Numbered from the stretch's first letter, positions 47,654 through 59,618 are shown. The stretch: 64,000 nt of DNA from Lindgomyces ingoldianus (GCF_010093535.1 NW_022985170.1:910016-974015), one strand, 5' to 3'. The notes: a model not told the origin generated them from the letters alone. Made by a program: numbers and translations.

Positions 47654-49551
47654 CTACAGGTTCACTCTGAATCGCTCCCTGAACCACTCCCCACACTTAT
47701 AAAACAACCATGGTACCGGACTCAGCGCCAACGCTATACCCCCTAACAGCAAATTTGCTTGACCAAATTTTATGTCACTATAGACTTTATAAGCGAACAG
47801 GGGAAGCAGCCCACCCAAGATTGAGCGAAGGACCGAGCTTGCGGCTGTGGCGGATGCAGCGTGGGTTTTGTATGCGTCGACAATATATGTGGATGAGAAG
47901 AGCTGGGCGATTGTTAGTTAGGCCTTCAAGATTTAGGGGAAACAAGGGAAATGGGGGAAGCGCTTACAATCGCCGACATGGACCCGAAACCAAAGATAGC
48001 AATTCCAAAAAGTGGAACCATGACACGTAGCCGTTCCTGTGCGCTCCATCCGTACAAAAAAAGTCCCGCAGGCACACAGGGCCAGATGAATACCATCAGA
48101 ATCAACCTGTTTTCCGGCTTGATATCCCCTTTCGCGGCCCTCCTCTTTACTATAAAATCGCTAACCTAACCAACGAAAACCATTTCGAGTAAATTCCCAA
48201 CAGCAGTGCCGAGATACGCAAGTCCAAACCTCTTCGTTGGCCAATGATACAGTAGCATAAATACTGACGGGAAGGTCGAATGAAGCAAATACATGTATCC
48301 GTATCCGACTGCTGTGAGAAGGCTCACTAGAAACACGTTCGGGCTCAAAAATAGCATTTTCAGCGGTCGCAGCATCGCTTTGGTGAAGAGTTTCCACCAG
48401 GGAAAATCGTTATCGAATTTCGAGTGTAGTTTCTGATTCCCGGTCGTGCATTTCAAGGGGCGCACTTTGCGTCTCAAGAGCACCTGTTCGTAGGTTTCGG
48501 AGAGGCAGAGGAAGGACAGTATAACGCAGACAGCGCCCATGATGCCAGTTGGTTTGAAGATCCAGCGCCACCCTACCGCAGCGTTGAGGTAACTTCCTAC
48601 AATCGGACTCACAGCCGGGCCGAAATTATACCCCATGCCAATAATTGCCATGACGTCGCCGTGCCGCTCTGGACGTATCATGTCCGTGATAGTGGCTGGT
48701 GAGAGCGTGAAAACAACACTTCCGCCGCAGCCGGCAAAGAGGCGGAGAATGGCAAGGGTTTCGAGACTGTTGCTAGCAGCGCATGCGAGGGTGAAGGTAA
48801 AGAATATTAGCTTGCAGACGTGGTAGCATACGACTCGACCCGATAACTCGGAAAGGGGGCCAACGATGAGCGGCCCGAGGGCGTAACCAAGGGCGGAGAC
48901 AGAGATCACAAAGCCCGCGAGATAGATGTCCATTTGGCGGAACTCGGGCATCATGTCGTATATTGCGGGTGCGAAGACTGAGGACACGAAAGGTCTATTT
49001 TCCCTGAGTTAGTTAGTCCTTCGAATAGCCAAGTATTCAGCTGTGGAAATGTGGCAGTGGAGAGGGAGAAAGAGCTTACGAAATAAATCACATGAAGAAG
49101 ATAGCCACCAAATTTAGCAATTTTTTCCGCTTAGGCCAATTCAGTGGGTTCTGGGGGTCATCATCTCCTTCCCATGACACAGTATTCCCATCGTCGACTT
49201 TGTCGTTGAGGTCAATGTCCACGAAGGTCGACTCTGTGTTATAGGTGTCGAGACTTTCTCTGTGATAGAAGCCCGGGGCGCAGATTGTGCTTCTTTGTAT
49301 AATCTTAGGACTTCCTTGCGTATCGCCGTGTTCTCGCTGTCAGTGCTTTTGATCGAGGTCTGAGTTTGTGCGGTATTGGGCCGAGAGCTGGAAGGGAGGT
49401 AGGAGAGGACGTGTTGAAGTTGGATGTTTGAGGGGTTGTCTGGATTCTCTTGTTTCAACATATTAACGTTAATAGGGATTGCGGAGGTCGAAGGTTGATT
49501 TGCCGAATGGAGAAATGGAATGAGATGTAGTTGTAAAACTACTAAAAGCAA
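47654..49551 (-). pseudogene. Major facilitator transporter broken by two nonsense codons
   Basis: The main frame (48987-48166) reads a multidrug-type MFS N-terminal half: SSVFAPAIYDMM, ALGPLIVGPLSELSGR (motif A position), ILRLFAGCGGS and GRWRW-like VGWRWIFKPTG. It stops at TAG (48166-48168) directly inside the expected G-x-VSD motif; the same frame goes on without break (VSDFIVKRRAAKGDIKPENR) to an intron (47903-47967) and a normal tail ending RFRVNL at 47654. A second stop, TGA at 49088-49090, breaks the N-terminal DDPQNPLNWPKRKK...FFM-stop-FIS exon before a 49-80 bp intron. Both are single-base-type nonsense changes in otherwise good sequence, so decay is recent. The upstream 49551 start is uncertain. 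Confidence 0.75.
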
Positions 49552-49936
49552 GAGTTAAGAACATAGAAGCTTTACAGTCTAACCTCACATCAATAGAGGA
49601 TGCCGTGATGTATTGCATAGTCTCGATGCGTCAACATCATAGACACATTAATAGATGCCTAGGTTGCTATATTCACCCTGCAGATGCAAACGCTTCTCAA
49701 TTCCCCACGGCTTCGGCTTTGTACTAGGCTCCCGAACCGCATCGACTCGGAACTACAGGCATTCAAGGTATGCGGGAAAACGATGATATCGCAATTACCC
49801 CCTTTTGCTCATTAGTCATCTGCCCCCGACCTGTCCCACGTGAACTTCTCTTGTCAATTCTCTTCCCAACGCTGATATATGCATCGGTACATGCTTTGAC
49901 TTGACAACAGCGAGGTTAATCACATAGCCTCACCGA

Positions 49937-51442
49937 CTACCTTCCATTATCTACCTCTTGGTCTGTCTCCTGACTGTCATCGTTAAGCATCTTGTCAACC
50001 TCTACTGGATGCTTGTCTAATGCTTCATACCATTGAATGGTACTTCCAATCAAGAATGCCCAACTACCCCAGAAAGTGCTCAGGCACGCCTGGTATTGGG
50101 CCCAACTGGCTCTGTCATATCCAAAAGCAGGGCAAAGTGTGAATCCGATACCTCCTATCAGATTCCAGGCTCCTATCCACCAACCAAGCGTTTTGAAAGC
50201 AGGCTTGTACCAGTGCGACTGCGTCTCTAGCATGAATAATGTGCCGGATATAATGAAACCGGAGCCGCCGAGGACCTGAGGTGTCCAAAAGAATATGATG
50301 GTGATCACGCGGGACATACGGTCATATATTCCTGGAAGGGCGGTGAAGCCAGAGACCCAGAAAATAGTGGCCCCGCAAAGCTGGGAGAGGGAAGCCAGAA
50401 AGCCAAGATCGTGAATGTAGTGTGTACGAAGATCTTCCGTAGAGGGGAACCAGATCCAAGATTGCGAATGTGAACTACAAGTCGAGGCAGGAGGGGACGT
50501 TGATGGTGATGAAGGCGACGAAGATGTCTTATTAGGTGAGTTGCAACTTTTTCCGACAAGATTGCGTTTGTTCAAGTGATGGTGCGTGCAAGCAGACTTT
50601 GAAGGTCGCAGCCGAAAAGCCGAAGCGCCCTTTTCGGAATCATGGGAAAAGGCCCGCTCTACGGCCCAGCCGAAGCACCCGGTCCTATTCTCATTGACCG
50701 CCTCGACCATCAGTAGGAAAGAGCCGAATTCGAAGATGGTGGCTCCGATAAAGGCCGTAATGCCTCCGCCATACAACTCTTCACCCTTGAACTCAGTTTC
50801 CGGCCAAACTAATGGTAACCAGACGAAGAATGCATTAATAACCCAGACGACGCTTCCAAGTGTGAATATCGTTGCTACATCATATGAAATGTCCCAGACT
50901 GGAAACCAGGTGAACATGCGCCAGATTCCACGGGCGATTTCTCGCAGCGAGGCGGTAATGGGTGGAGCCAGATACTTAGCCTCAGCAGGGGAGACGGCTG
51001 AGTTGATGGCTAGGGCGTGTCTGCCTTTACGGTTGTTTCGAGAGGTCCATCTGAAAGAAATGGCGGATACTGGCTGTTGGTCTCGGTCTTGTCGATGGCG
51101 CTCAGCAGAGGTTTCTGCATGCCTTGAAAGGTTGGAAGTGGGCTGGAAAAGTGCACTCGTAGGGTTGAGGAAGGTTACAGGTCCCGTTACACGCTTGGTG
51201 TCGAGCTTGAGCGTCGGGAGGTACTTGAGAGGATGATGGGATGGATGGAACGCCTCATTTCTCTTCGCAGCACGATCGCCCGCCGAGTAAGTTGCGCTGC
51301 GACGAGGGGGGAGCGTGTGAGGAGTAGAGCCATCGGGCTGGTACGTCGAGCTTCGCTTTCTTCCCGTTGGGGGACGTGGAGAGTGTCCTTCTCTGATGTT
51401 TGGTGAAGGTGAGCGCTGCATTCTAATTAATTCATGGATCAA
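49937..51442 (-). CDS. Fungal integral membrane protein of unknown function
   Basis: Intronless, 501 aa; a start at Met8 (51421) is also possible. The first 150 residues are basic and Ser/Pro-rich. Then come about eight hydrophobic helices, with ISYDVATIFTLGSVVWVINAFFVW, GGGITAFIGATIFEFGSFLLMVEAV, LASLSQLCGATIFWVSGF, IIFFWTPQVLGGSGFIISGTLFM and LGWWIGAWNLIGGIGFTLCPAFG among the clearest. A hydrophilic Ser-rich loop of 60 residues separates helices 3 and 4. I recognise this as a conserved ascomycete membrane protein type without a tested function. It is intact although both neighbours are broken. Confidence 0.75.
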   Translation of the reverse strand: MIHELIRMQRSPSPNIREGHSPRPPTGRKRSSTYQPDGSTPHTLPPRRSATYSAGDRAAKRNEAFHPSHHPLKYLPTLKLDTKRVTGPVTFLNPTSALFQPTSNLSRHAETSAERHRQDRDQQPVSAISFRWTSRNNRKGRHALAINSAVSPAEAKYLAPPITASLREIARGIWRMFTWFPVWDISYDVATIFTLGSVVWVINAFFVWLPLVWPETEFKGEELYGGGITAFIGATIFEFGSFLLMVEAVNENRTGCFGWAVERAFSHDSEKGASAFRLRPSKSACTHHHLNKRNLVGKSCNSPNKTSSSPSSPSTSPPASTCSSHSQSWIWFPSTEDLRTHYIHDLGFLASLSQLCGATIFWVSGFTALPGIYDRMSRVITIIFFWTPQVLGGSGFIISGTLFMLETQSHWYKPAFKTLGWWIGAWNLIGGIGFTLCPAFGYDRASWAQYQACLSTFWGSWAFLIGSTIQWYEALDKHPVEVDKMLNDDSQETDQEVDNGR

Positions 51443-51960
51443 AAGTTGTGGTGAATGGCTAGGTAGAGCGCAAGAGGATCAATTGCTGGTAAATAGTCTG
51501 GATTTTCGCCTTCATCGAGATGGTGATGCCTCTCGCATATGCAAGCAGGGCCTGGCTGTGGAGAGACCGGACGTCACTCCAGGCGCATGCGGCATGCCAA
51601 GCCAATTTCTTGTAGTCAGACATCACCTGACCTTGCGTCGCGTTCGTACCAACAGAACTCTCGCCTCGCGTTTCACGCTTCACACATTCCACCTCTCACC
51701 ACAGGCATCTATCATAAGACCGTTCCCTCGAGTGAAGAATGTAAAAGCATACCTGCTGCACCATCTGCGCCACGCAGCATTCATGTCAAACCCCATGGCC
51801 ATGGCTTCCGTCTCACGTATCTCCCGACGGGCGCGATGCCTCTTGGGCGCTGTTATGCGGAACTCATGGAACGACCCGCGAAGGTGACTTGGCTATTTAA
51901 TGCCGCTTTTGTATGCTCACGATTAGTAGAAGTTTATTTACTTCAACTAGCATCCATCAA

Positions 51961-52312
51961 CCAAGGCCATATCAACCGCTTAGCTTTCTAGAGCTTCCTA
52001 AGGAGCTTCGAGACATGGTTTATCAATTCATAAATGATCAAAATATTCCGCCCAGGTATCTGGTGGTGTCCCTACCTGCTGGAGACGAATCTCTGTTAGC
52101 ATCATCTACCTACAGTGACTGTCCAATCTACACATTCCTCCACAACTATGCAGACGTGCCGTCAGGTACACTCCGAGTGTGCCGAGTTCCTCTACTCTCC
52201 GATTCATTGTGAGTTTGCTGGCCCTGACTCATACACTATTCCCATCAGCCGCACACATGCACATCTTGTTACTAAGCTCATAGTCGAGATACCTCTAGCC
52301 CTACATTACTAA
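51961..52312 (+). pseudogene. Broken F-box-like gene
   Basis: A plus frame reads SFLELPKELRDMVYQFIND, the F-box-like start common in fungi. Near 52140 the match shifts to the next frame, which reads QTCRQVHSECAEFLYSPIHC, the usual continuation. There is thus one frameshift and then a stop at 52310. The start is not placed. Further downstream frames (52509-52742) are not identifiable. Confidence 0.55.
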
Positions 52313-53955
52313 AATTCACCCAACAGCCCTTAGCGTCAGGCTCCCCATATAGGGAGTAGACTCCATAGCATTCTCGAGTACGAATGTGCTGCGCCTTGGA
52401 TGGACCTAGGGCATAACTCCGAGATCATGAGATGGAAGGTCTTGAACGCGATAGCTCAATGGACGAAAGAATCACATCAAGGGGACTGAATTCTTAATTT
52501 ACGGGATATTGTTCAATCATAAGGAGCCAATACCTCACCAATTCGAGCTTCAGCTCTCTGGTAGCCATGACATGGAGACACCAGTTCCCAAGGTTGTTCG
52601 AAACTTACGTCGGAAGGCTCCAACGAAGTACGGTTGTGGCAATATTCCTTTCAGTGACACCCGTTCTTTAGACACCCATGAGCCTTCTTCCTCCCTTTCA
52701 AACCAACTTTGGATTTTGTTGGTTTCTAAAGCCCTATCATGATCCAATGTTTGTACTAGCAATCATTCATCAGTGGTTGCTTGCAAACTGTGTGGCTATA
52801 TCAATATGCACGGTCAGGTAGATAGACAAACCATCTTGTCCTTGACCATTTGTCGGTTTAGTAGATATTCAATTCCCCTGTAAGCATGCACAGGGCACGA
52901 CGAGAACGGATGCAATGGAGGAGAATTTGGGGAGCCAATGGAGGAGAGTCTTGCAAGCATGGGCTAACCAGTGAAGACCTGCATAACCCAGGCACATTAG
53001 TGCCGGAGTGATAGGATATGTGTTCGTACCCGACTGCATCTTTTCCATTATTGGATTTCCTCGTCGATAAGCCTGCCGCTGATAACTGCGTCTCAGAGTT
53101 CGTGCGCTAGGTACTTGAGGTGACCTGTTCATAGCAATTGAGGTTGCATCCATGAATTTAGTTCAATCTTCAGGATGACTTTCGAATCTTCTGTGCGTCC
53201 GCTAACTGGGCCTTAGAAGCGTACTTGGCGAATCAGGAGTGAAGCCTCTCACCGTTTTCGAGGTATATCGAAATTGGCCTTCGAGCTATGCCAAAAGCGG
53301 AGGAGAGCGGCGTGCGTTCCTTCCAAAATAGGATCACGACGATTAAGGACCCAACACGGCAAAGTATCGAGAACGGAGAATGGAGAATCTCTGCATTAGA
53401 AATCTCGGGCGTCATATGTGTAGCATGCAATGGCGTAAACTTGGCTTAATTTCATTGCTTTGGGGTAGTCTTTCAGGTGTTTATGTGCAACGGAAAGTCA
53501 TGCGTGTGTGACACCACCATGATTTTCCGGTGGAAGAATTGCGCAGTTTGGAACTTAGGTTGAATGTACTCCGTAAACTAGCTCTCATTTAGCTTCGCTT
53601 CCTAGAGTACATACTGCAAAGCACTCTCGTTCCTCGTATGTGTTGGTCTTCAGGTTCTCGATCATATCTAATATTATCTGATTCTGCGCGTATGGCTCAC
53701 ATCACGGACTACTGTACTTATCCGCAGCACAACATCCAGGGTCCAATCATCAGACGGGCAACACTTGCTACACCGCAAAATTATCGCAAGTGAAATAACC
53801 GCGTGGCAATAGTGACATTCCGAAACGTGCAGGACAAAGCAGGATGCCAAGCACCTGCCGATTTGAATTGACGGTGGTCTGATTGGTCACTTCCTCGAAT
53901 CTGATGACCGCACCTAGGGCAACAACCCAGCTTGATAAAGGCAGCCGGCACTGGG
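52313..53955. other. 1.6-kb stretch with no supportable gene
   Basis: Short frames of no recognisable content on both strands. No repeat with clear ends was found. It includes the upstream region of the Cys-rich gene. Confidence 0.45.
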
Positions 53956-53973
53956 CATATATATAAGGAGGGG
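53956..53973 (+). promoter_or_regulatory. TATA box and AGGGG stress-type element of the Cys-rich gene
   Basis: TATATATAAGG lies about 150 bases ahead of the start codon at 54114 and is followed at once by AGGGG, the core of the yeast stress-response element. Strong TATA boxes are usual in inducible metallothionein-type genes. Function is inferred. Confidence 0.5.
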
Positions 53974-54113
53974 TCTTGGGCTGGTACGACTTACTCTGCT
54001 TCATCCAACGAAACTTGAAAACCAACCGACCACTCTGAATCGCCCTTCAACCACAGAAGATTTCTACTTTATCTCCCGAACCACTCCCGAATCAAGCCAT
54101 CTGCCTTATCAAC

Positions 54114-54480
54114 ATGACTTGCTGTGGACGCAATAACGGCGAGTGCGTGTGCGCGAAGGAGGCGACCTGTTCTTGCGGAAAGCAACCCGCTCTCCAGTGC
54201 AGTATGTCTGTCCATCCTCAACTGCCCCAAGCTTTCACCCTCACATTCTCTGCCGAATGAAGGCACTGACTATCCACAGCCTGCGAGAAAGCCGCTACGG
54301 AGAACAAGATCGCTGGCTCCACCTGTGCTTGTGGAAAGCGCCCAGAAAGTACGCACATTCCCACCTTCACTCCACATGTGTAGGTCCGCTAACATTGATA
54401 TGGTAGCTGCTTGCACCTGCGGCAAGGCGTCGGCGTCGGCGTCCTCGGAACTCGAGACCGACTTCACAACCAAGAAATAA
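54114..54480 (+). CDS. Small Cys-rich metallothionein-like protein (DUF7871 type)
   Basis: Three exons (54114-54201, 54280-54348, 54407-54480) give 76 aa; the spliced protein cannot be seen from any single frame. It starts MTCCG and holds 12 cysteines as one CC pair and five C-x-C pairs (CVC, CSC, CTC, CAC, CTC), with spacers such as GKQPALQ and EKAATENKIAGST. It ends in a hydrophilic ELETDFTTKK tail. The pattern matches small ascomycete DUF7871-type proteins with C-x-C repeats, which probably bind copper or zinc (inference). Both introns are phase 1, so the 69-base middle exon is symmetric and could be duplicated or lost without frameshift. No signal peptide, so it is likely cytosolic. Confidence 0.85.
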
Positions 54481-55298
54481 GTCGGCTCTACTAGGCCCCC
54501 CCCTCCGCTCATGAACAGGTTGACGATATGAGGGCCTGCGGGATTTCATGCAAGGTGTTCCGGCGTTTGTGCATGATGCTGATGCTGGAGAGGGAGACTC
54601 TGCGGCATCCAGATTGATTGGAAGCAGTGACCCATCATGGCCGATACCTGTGCGTGGATTATGACGGCGTCAGCCGTAGTGATAGCTTGTGTATATTAGC
54701 AGTTCAGACCCTGATCAGGCATACTTTGAGTCCATCCGAGTGCTTTAGTGAGGCCAGAATTTTTGGGGAGCCGACAATGATTGTCAGCGGCTCTGCTTTT
54801 GGGGACTCTGAATTGGAGATGCCCGTGCAATTCTAGGACACACACATATAGTGACACAGCAATACATGACGCGCGACAGTTGGTTTAGAGAGGTGTCCGG
54901 AGTTAAGCTGAGCTATTCCAAGCTTTCTCGACGCACTGACCGCCGCCACGCCAAGAAGCTGTCCAGCATGGACGACCATCCCACACCCATGCGCATCAAC
55001 CAAACACTCTTTCTCTCCTCGAGCCGCAGTCTCTTTCATGACTGCTGCTTCACATATCCCTTCCACATTGACCACATTGCGTTCATGACTAACTCCCAGG
55101 TCCCTTCGTCTCCGACCCCCTTTCGCGATCCGTCCTCCCTCCACAACACCACCACCATTTCCTCTCCCACTTCCTCATAGCCTGTTCACTGGACCGCTTT
55201 AACCTCCGCCGTAAGCTCCTCAAGTCGTCGTTTTGTCGGGCTACCTCCCAGGCGGGAACCGCCCGCCCCCGAGCCTCTCCACATCGGTAACCTCGAAG
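54481..55298. other. Intergenic region before AP-2 alpha
   Basis: About 0.8 kb. It has pyrimidine-rich leader sequence from 55100 on. A plus frame at 54851-55180 is compositional only. No other feature seen. Confidence 0.5.
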
Positions 55299-58200
55299 AT
55301 GGCGTCCGGAGCCGGAGGAGGTGGGCTCTTCAGCCGGAATAATTCTGGCAATGTCCCTACCATGAGAGGTACATATACAGGCCCTACTAGTATGGGTTTT
55401 ATGCTGATGGCCGTCCTGCAGGGTTGGTCTCGTTCATTGCGGATCTCAGAAATGCCCGAGCGCGGGAGCTGGAGGAGAAACGGATAAACAAGGAATTAGC
55501 GAACATACGGTTGGTCCTCTTTGGCTCGCAGTACGGTTTGGAATACTGATGTGTAATTTTTTGTAGGCAAAAGTTTCGAGGTAATGCTCACGCACTGTTC
55601 TGCAACTCACTTTAGCCTGACCTGAAATACTCTAGATGGAAATCTCAACGGCTATCACAAAAAGAAATACGTCTGCAAGGTTAACCTTATCCAGTAAATT
55701 CCTCCTCTCCCCCTACTAACTCTTCCAGCTCTTGTACATATACATCTTGGGCTGGAACGTCGATTTCGGGCATCTTGAAGCCGTCAATCTAATCTCCGCC
55801 ACCAAGTACTCCGAAAAACAAATCGGATATCTCGCTGTCACATTATTCCTGCACGAGCAGCATGAGCTGCTGCATCTTGTTGTCAATAGTATTAGGAAGG
55901 ATTTGTTGGATCACAATGAGCTGAATAACTGTTTGGCGCTGCATGCGATTGCGAATGTGGGCGGGAAGGAGATGGGAGAGGCTTTGAGCTCGGATGTTCA
56001 TCGGTTGCTCATCTCACCGTCAGTTCTCAATCTCCTAGGTCAGGAAGAGCTCGCTAATAGGAACCAGAGCCTCCAAAGCATTCGTGAAGAAGAAAGCTGC
56101 CCTCACACTGCTTCGCTTGTATAGGAAATACCCCAACATTGTACAGAACGAGTGGGCGGAGCGAATAATATCCCTCATGGACGATCAGGATATGGGCGTT
56201 GCGCTCTCCGTCAGCTCGCTGGTCATGGCCCTGGTTCAGGACAATCCGGAACAGTATAAAGGTAGTTACGTGAAAGCTGCGAACAGGCTGAAGAGGATCG
56301 TGGTAGATAACGAGTGCGCCGAGGGGTATTTTTACTACAAAGTGCCCTGCCCTTGGATACAGGTTAAACTATTGAGACTCCTTCAATACTATCCACCTCC
56401 TGGTAGGTGTATTCCATGCTTCCAGCTATCATGTTCTTAAACTAACACAAACAGAGGATACCCATATTCAAAAACTTCTGCGAGGCGCACTGCAAAAGAT
56501 CATGGACTCTGCACTGGAGATGCCAAAGAATGTACAGCAGAACAACGCTCAAAACGCTGTTCTGTTTGAAGCCATAAATCTTGTCATCCACCTAGATACG
56601 GAACAGGACCTCATGGTTCAGATATCCACGCGGCTTGGCAAATTCATCGCTTCTCGAGAGACAAACGTTCGTTATCTAGGTTTAGAGGCTATGACGCATC
56701 TTGCAGCGCGATCGGAAACTCTCGACCCCATCAAGAAACACCAAAGTATTATCATTGGATCACTTCGGGATAGGGATATTAGTGTACGGAGACAAGGCCT
56801 CGATTTGCTGTACAGCATGTGCGATCCCACGAATGCCCAGGCCATCGTCAATGAACTCTTGAGATATCTCCAGTCCGCAGACTATGCGATAAGGGAAGAA
56901 ATGGTACTAAAGATTGCGATTTTGACTGAAAAGTATGCCACCGACGTACAGTGGTATGTCGACATATCACTCCGATTGATCGCAATGGCCGGAGATCATG
57001 TCAGCGATGAAGTATGGCAGCGAGTCACACAAATCGTCACGAACAACGAGGAGCTCCAAGTCTACGCAGCCCAGAATATCCTACAGTACATCAAGGGGGA
57101 CTGCCATGAGACGCTTGTCAAGATTGGGGCGTATCTACTCGGAGAATTTGGCCATTTAATTGCTGACACCACGGGATGTAGTCCCATTGAGCAATTTATG
57201 GCGCTGAACGGAAAGATGCGAGGTTGCTCCTCAAGTACTAGGGCGATATTGTTATCCTGCTTCATCAAGTTCGTCAACTTGTTCCCCGAGATCAAGCCCC
57301 AGTTGCTGCAAACCTTCCGCGCCTACAGTCATTCTCTTGATTCCGAATTACAGCAAAGAGCTTGCGAGTATCTTGCATTGGCCACACTACCAACTGACGA
57401 CTTACTACGGACTGTGTGCGACGAAATGCCCCCTTTCCCCGAACGGACTTCAGCGTTATTATCACGATTACATCAGAAGCACGCCACGACCAGCGACAAG
57501 AGGACCTGGGTGGTTGGTGGAAGAGCTGCTAACGCGGATGCCAAGGAGTTCAATATGGGCCAGAACACTGGATTGAAACGAAGTTTCACTAACGCTGGTC
57601 CTACACGGAAGGACAGTACTCCCGCAAACGGAGCGAATGGTGTATCTGCGGTATCGAACGACCTGGCAGGACTGGACATGAATATCGACACCAACAAGGT
57701 GTTGAAAGCTCCTAATCTTGCCAGTGCGGCCCACTTGAGCCCAGACTGGGAGGTCGGGTACAATCGCCTGCTTCTTCGGCCAGAGGGTGTGCTATACGAG
57801 GACGCTCAGATCCAAATCGGCCTACGGACAGAATATCGCGGTCAACTCGGCTGCGTAATCTTCTATTTCACCAACAAGTCCTCATTCCCGATGGGCTCCT
57901 TCACAACAACCCTCGACAACCGGTCCGCAGAGGCTCTCAAAACCGACATCAAAGGTCTTCCAGATACGATGATCCCCCCCGACGGCCAAACCCACCAAAC
58001 CATCATGTTCGAAGCCAAAAACATCTTCTCTGACCCACCCACCTTTCGCATCTCATACCTCGCCGGCGCACTCCAAGGGCTGACCCTTCAACTCCCTGTC
58101 GTCCTCCACAAATACATGGACGCGGCCGAGCTCTCGGCTGAGGATTTCTTCAAGCGGTGGAAGCAAATTGGTGGAGCGCCACGCGAGGCCCAATCCATCT

Positions 58201-58552
58201 TCGGTCTTGCTAGTAAGAACCGCACGATGAATATGGAATTTGTGAAGAAGGTAGTTAGGGGATTCAAGTGGGGGATTCTAGAGGGTGTGGATCCGAATGG
58301 AAAGAACATTGTTGGTGCCACCGTGTTGCATACAGGTGATGGGGGCAAGTTTGGGTGTTTGTTGAGGTTGGAGCCAAATTTCGATACCCGGGTAAGTTTT
58401 TCGGAGATTTTGAGGTACAAGGAGCGTATTTTGGGCTAACGTGTGCTTAGATGTATCGCATTACGATTCGTGCGACGGATGAGGCGGTGCCGCCAGTTTT
58501 GATCAAGATTATGGAGGAGAGGTTATCGCAGGGGGTTGAGGGGTTGAATTGA
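55299..58552 (+). CDS. AP-2 clathrin adaptor complex subunit alpha
   Basis: Eight exons (55299-55368, 55422-55509, 55567-55580, 55636-55679, 55729-56018, 56068-56402, 56455-58391, 58451-58552) give 959 aa with all phases matching. The trunk begins RGLVSFIADLRNARARELEE, then NIRQKFRDGNLNGYHKKKYV, LGWNVDFGHLEAVNLISATK and continues as helical repeats. A hinge of about 60 residues (around residue 625) leads to the appendage (GVLYEDAQIQIGLRTEYRGQ, FTNKSSFPMGSF, FFKRWKQIGG). AP-2 alpha binds PtdIns(4,5)P2, cargo and clathrin accessory proteins in endocytosis at the plasma membrane. Exon 3 is only 14 bases and must be included to keep the RQKFRDG frame. Confidence 0.95.
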
Positions 58553-59618
58553 ACGCACTCATACCTCCCTCTTTCTATCCCGGACAGGCACAAGCACAAA
58601 AAAAAGTGGCCAGCCTTGCTACCACTCAGTCATGCACATAGAGTATAGTCAAGTAAGCGCAGCTATAGCGGAGATTCTCGTGTACTTCTTTTAGGGACGA
58701 GGGATGGGACGGGATGTTGGAAGGGCCACCATCGTTTGTTGATGTGTGTGTGTGTGTGCAGCAGGTAATTTCGTTGGTAAAGCGATCTATGATATTTCTC
58801 GATTCCCTTCCGTTTTGTTGTCGTTTGCATTGGAGAGAGAAGCTGGAGCTGGAGTGGGGGCTGGAGCTAGAGCTGGATGGGCATACCCAGAAGCATTATT
58901 ACAGAGCGCAGCCGGGGTTTGTAGTTTGTAGTTTCTGTTTGTCAGCCTGGGTGGATGAAGGGTGAGATATATATATGCATCTTCTTTTTCCGTGTGCTGT
59001 GAGAGGAAGCTGTATGTAGATATTAAAAGTGTGCTCGGAATGTCACCATACATAAGCTCGTGAATGTCGAGATCCCTACACGGTACAGCCTGCGGCTAGC
59101 AAGTGAGTCAAAGAGACAGACAGGTGGCTCAACGCGAATACTCCACGGAATCAAGTGACTCAATTCCTTTAGTGTCATCGCGAGGTCTTCCTTACTGTCT
59201 TCCAACCAATCAAATGGCAAGGCAGAGGTAATCGCTCTTGAAAAAGGGTGGTGCAAGTGATTGTGACTCCCCCAAAATGCGGGCTTTTGCACAGCCACTG
59301 CTAGGCGAGTCGCGACTCTCGTATTCACGGTGGAAGGTTCATAAACATGGAGAGAGAAGGCACGATTGACTTTGGTTTCTGCTCCAGTATTTCCTCGAAG
59401 AAATATTTCTGGATCCTTCGCTGGAAATTGTTGTTTCTCTCCCTATCCTGTTGAGGAAAAGGGCAGAGATCTAAACGAACGGCCAACAACGAATAGCTAT
59501 ATTGCTCCCACATCAGTACAACATATAGCTCGTGACTCAAACTCACGCTCAACGAGAGCAGAGGAAAGATAGATATACAAAACAGCGGTCGCAGCAGAAG
59601 AAAGCAGATTTCGATTCA
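58553..59618. other. Intergenic region with simple repeats
   Basis: About 1.07 kb with a TG dinucleotide run at 58743-58756 and GCTGGA/GGAGCT repeats near 58841-58876. No coding content recognised. The last 300 bases hold the leader of the NADAR gene. Confidence 0.5.

Noticed and set aside
58714..58965. Short frames over the TG and GCTGGA repeats
   Set aside because: Simple-sequence repeats create the open frames; no protein support.
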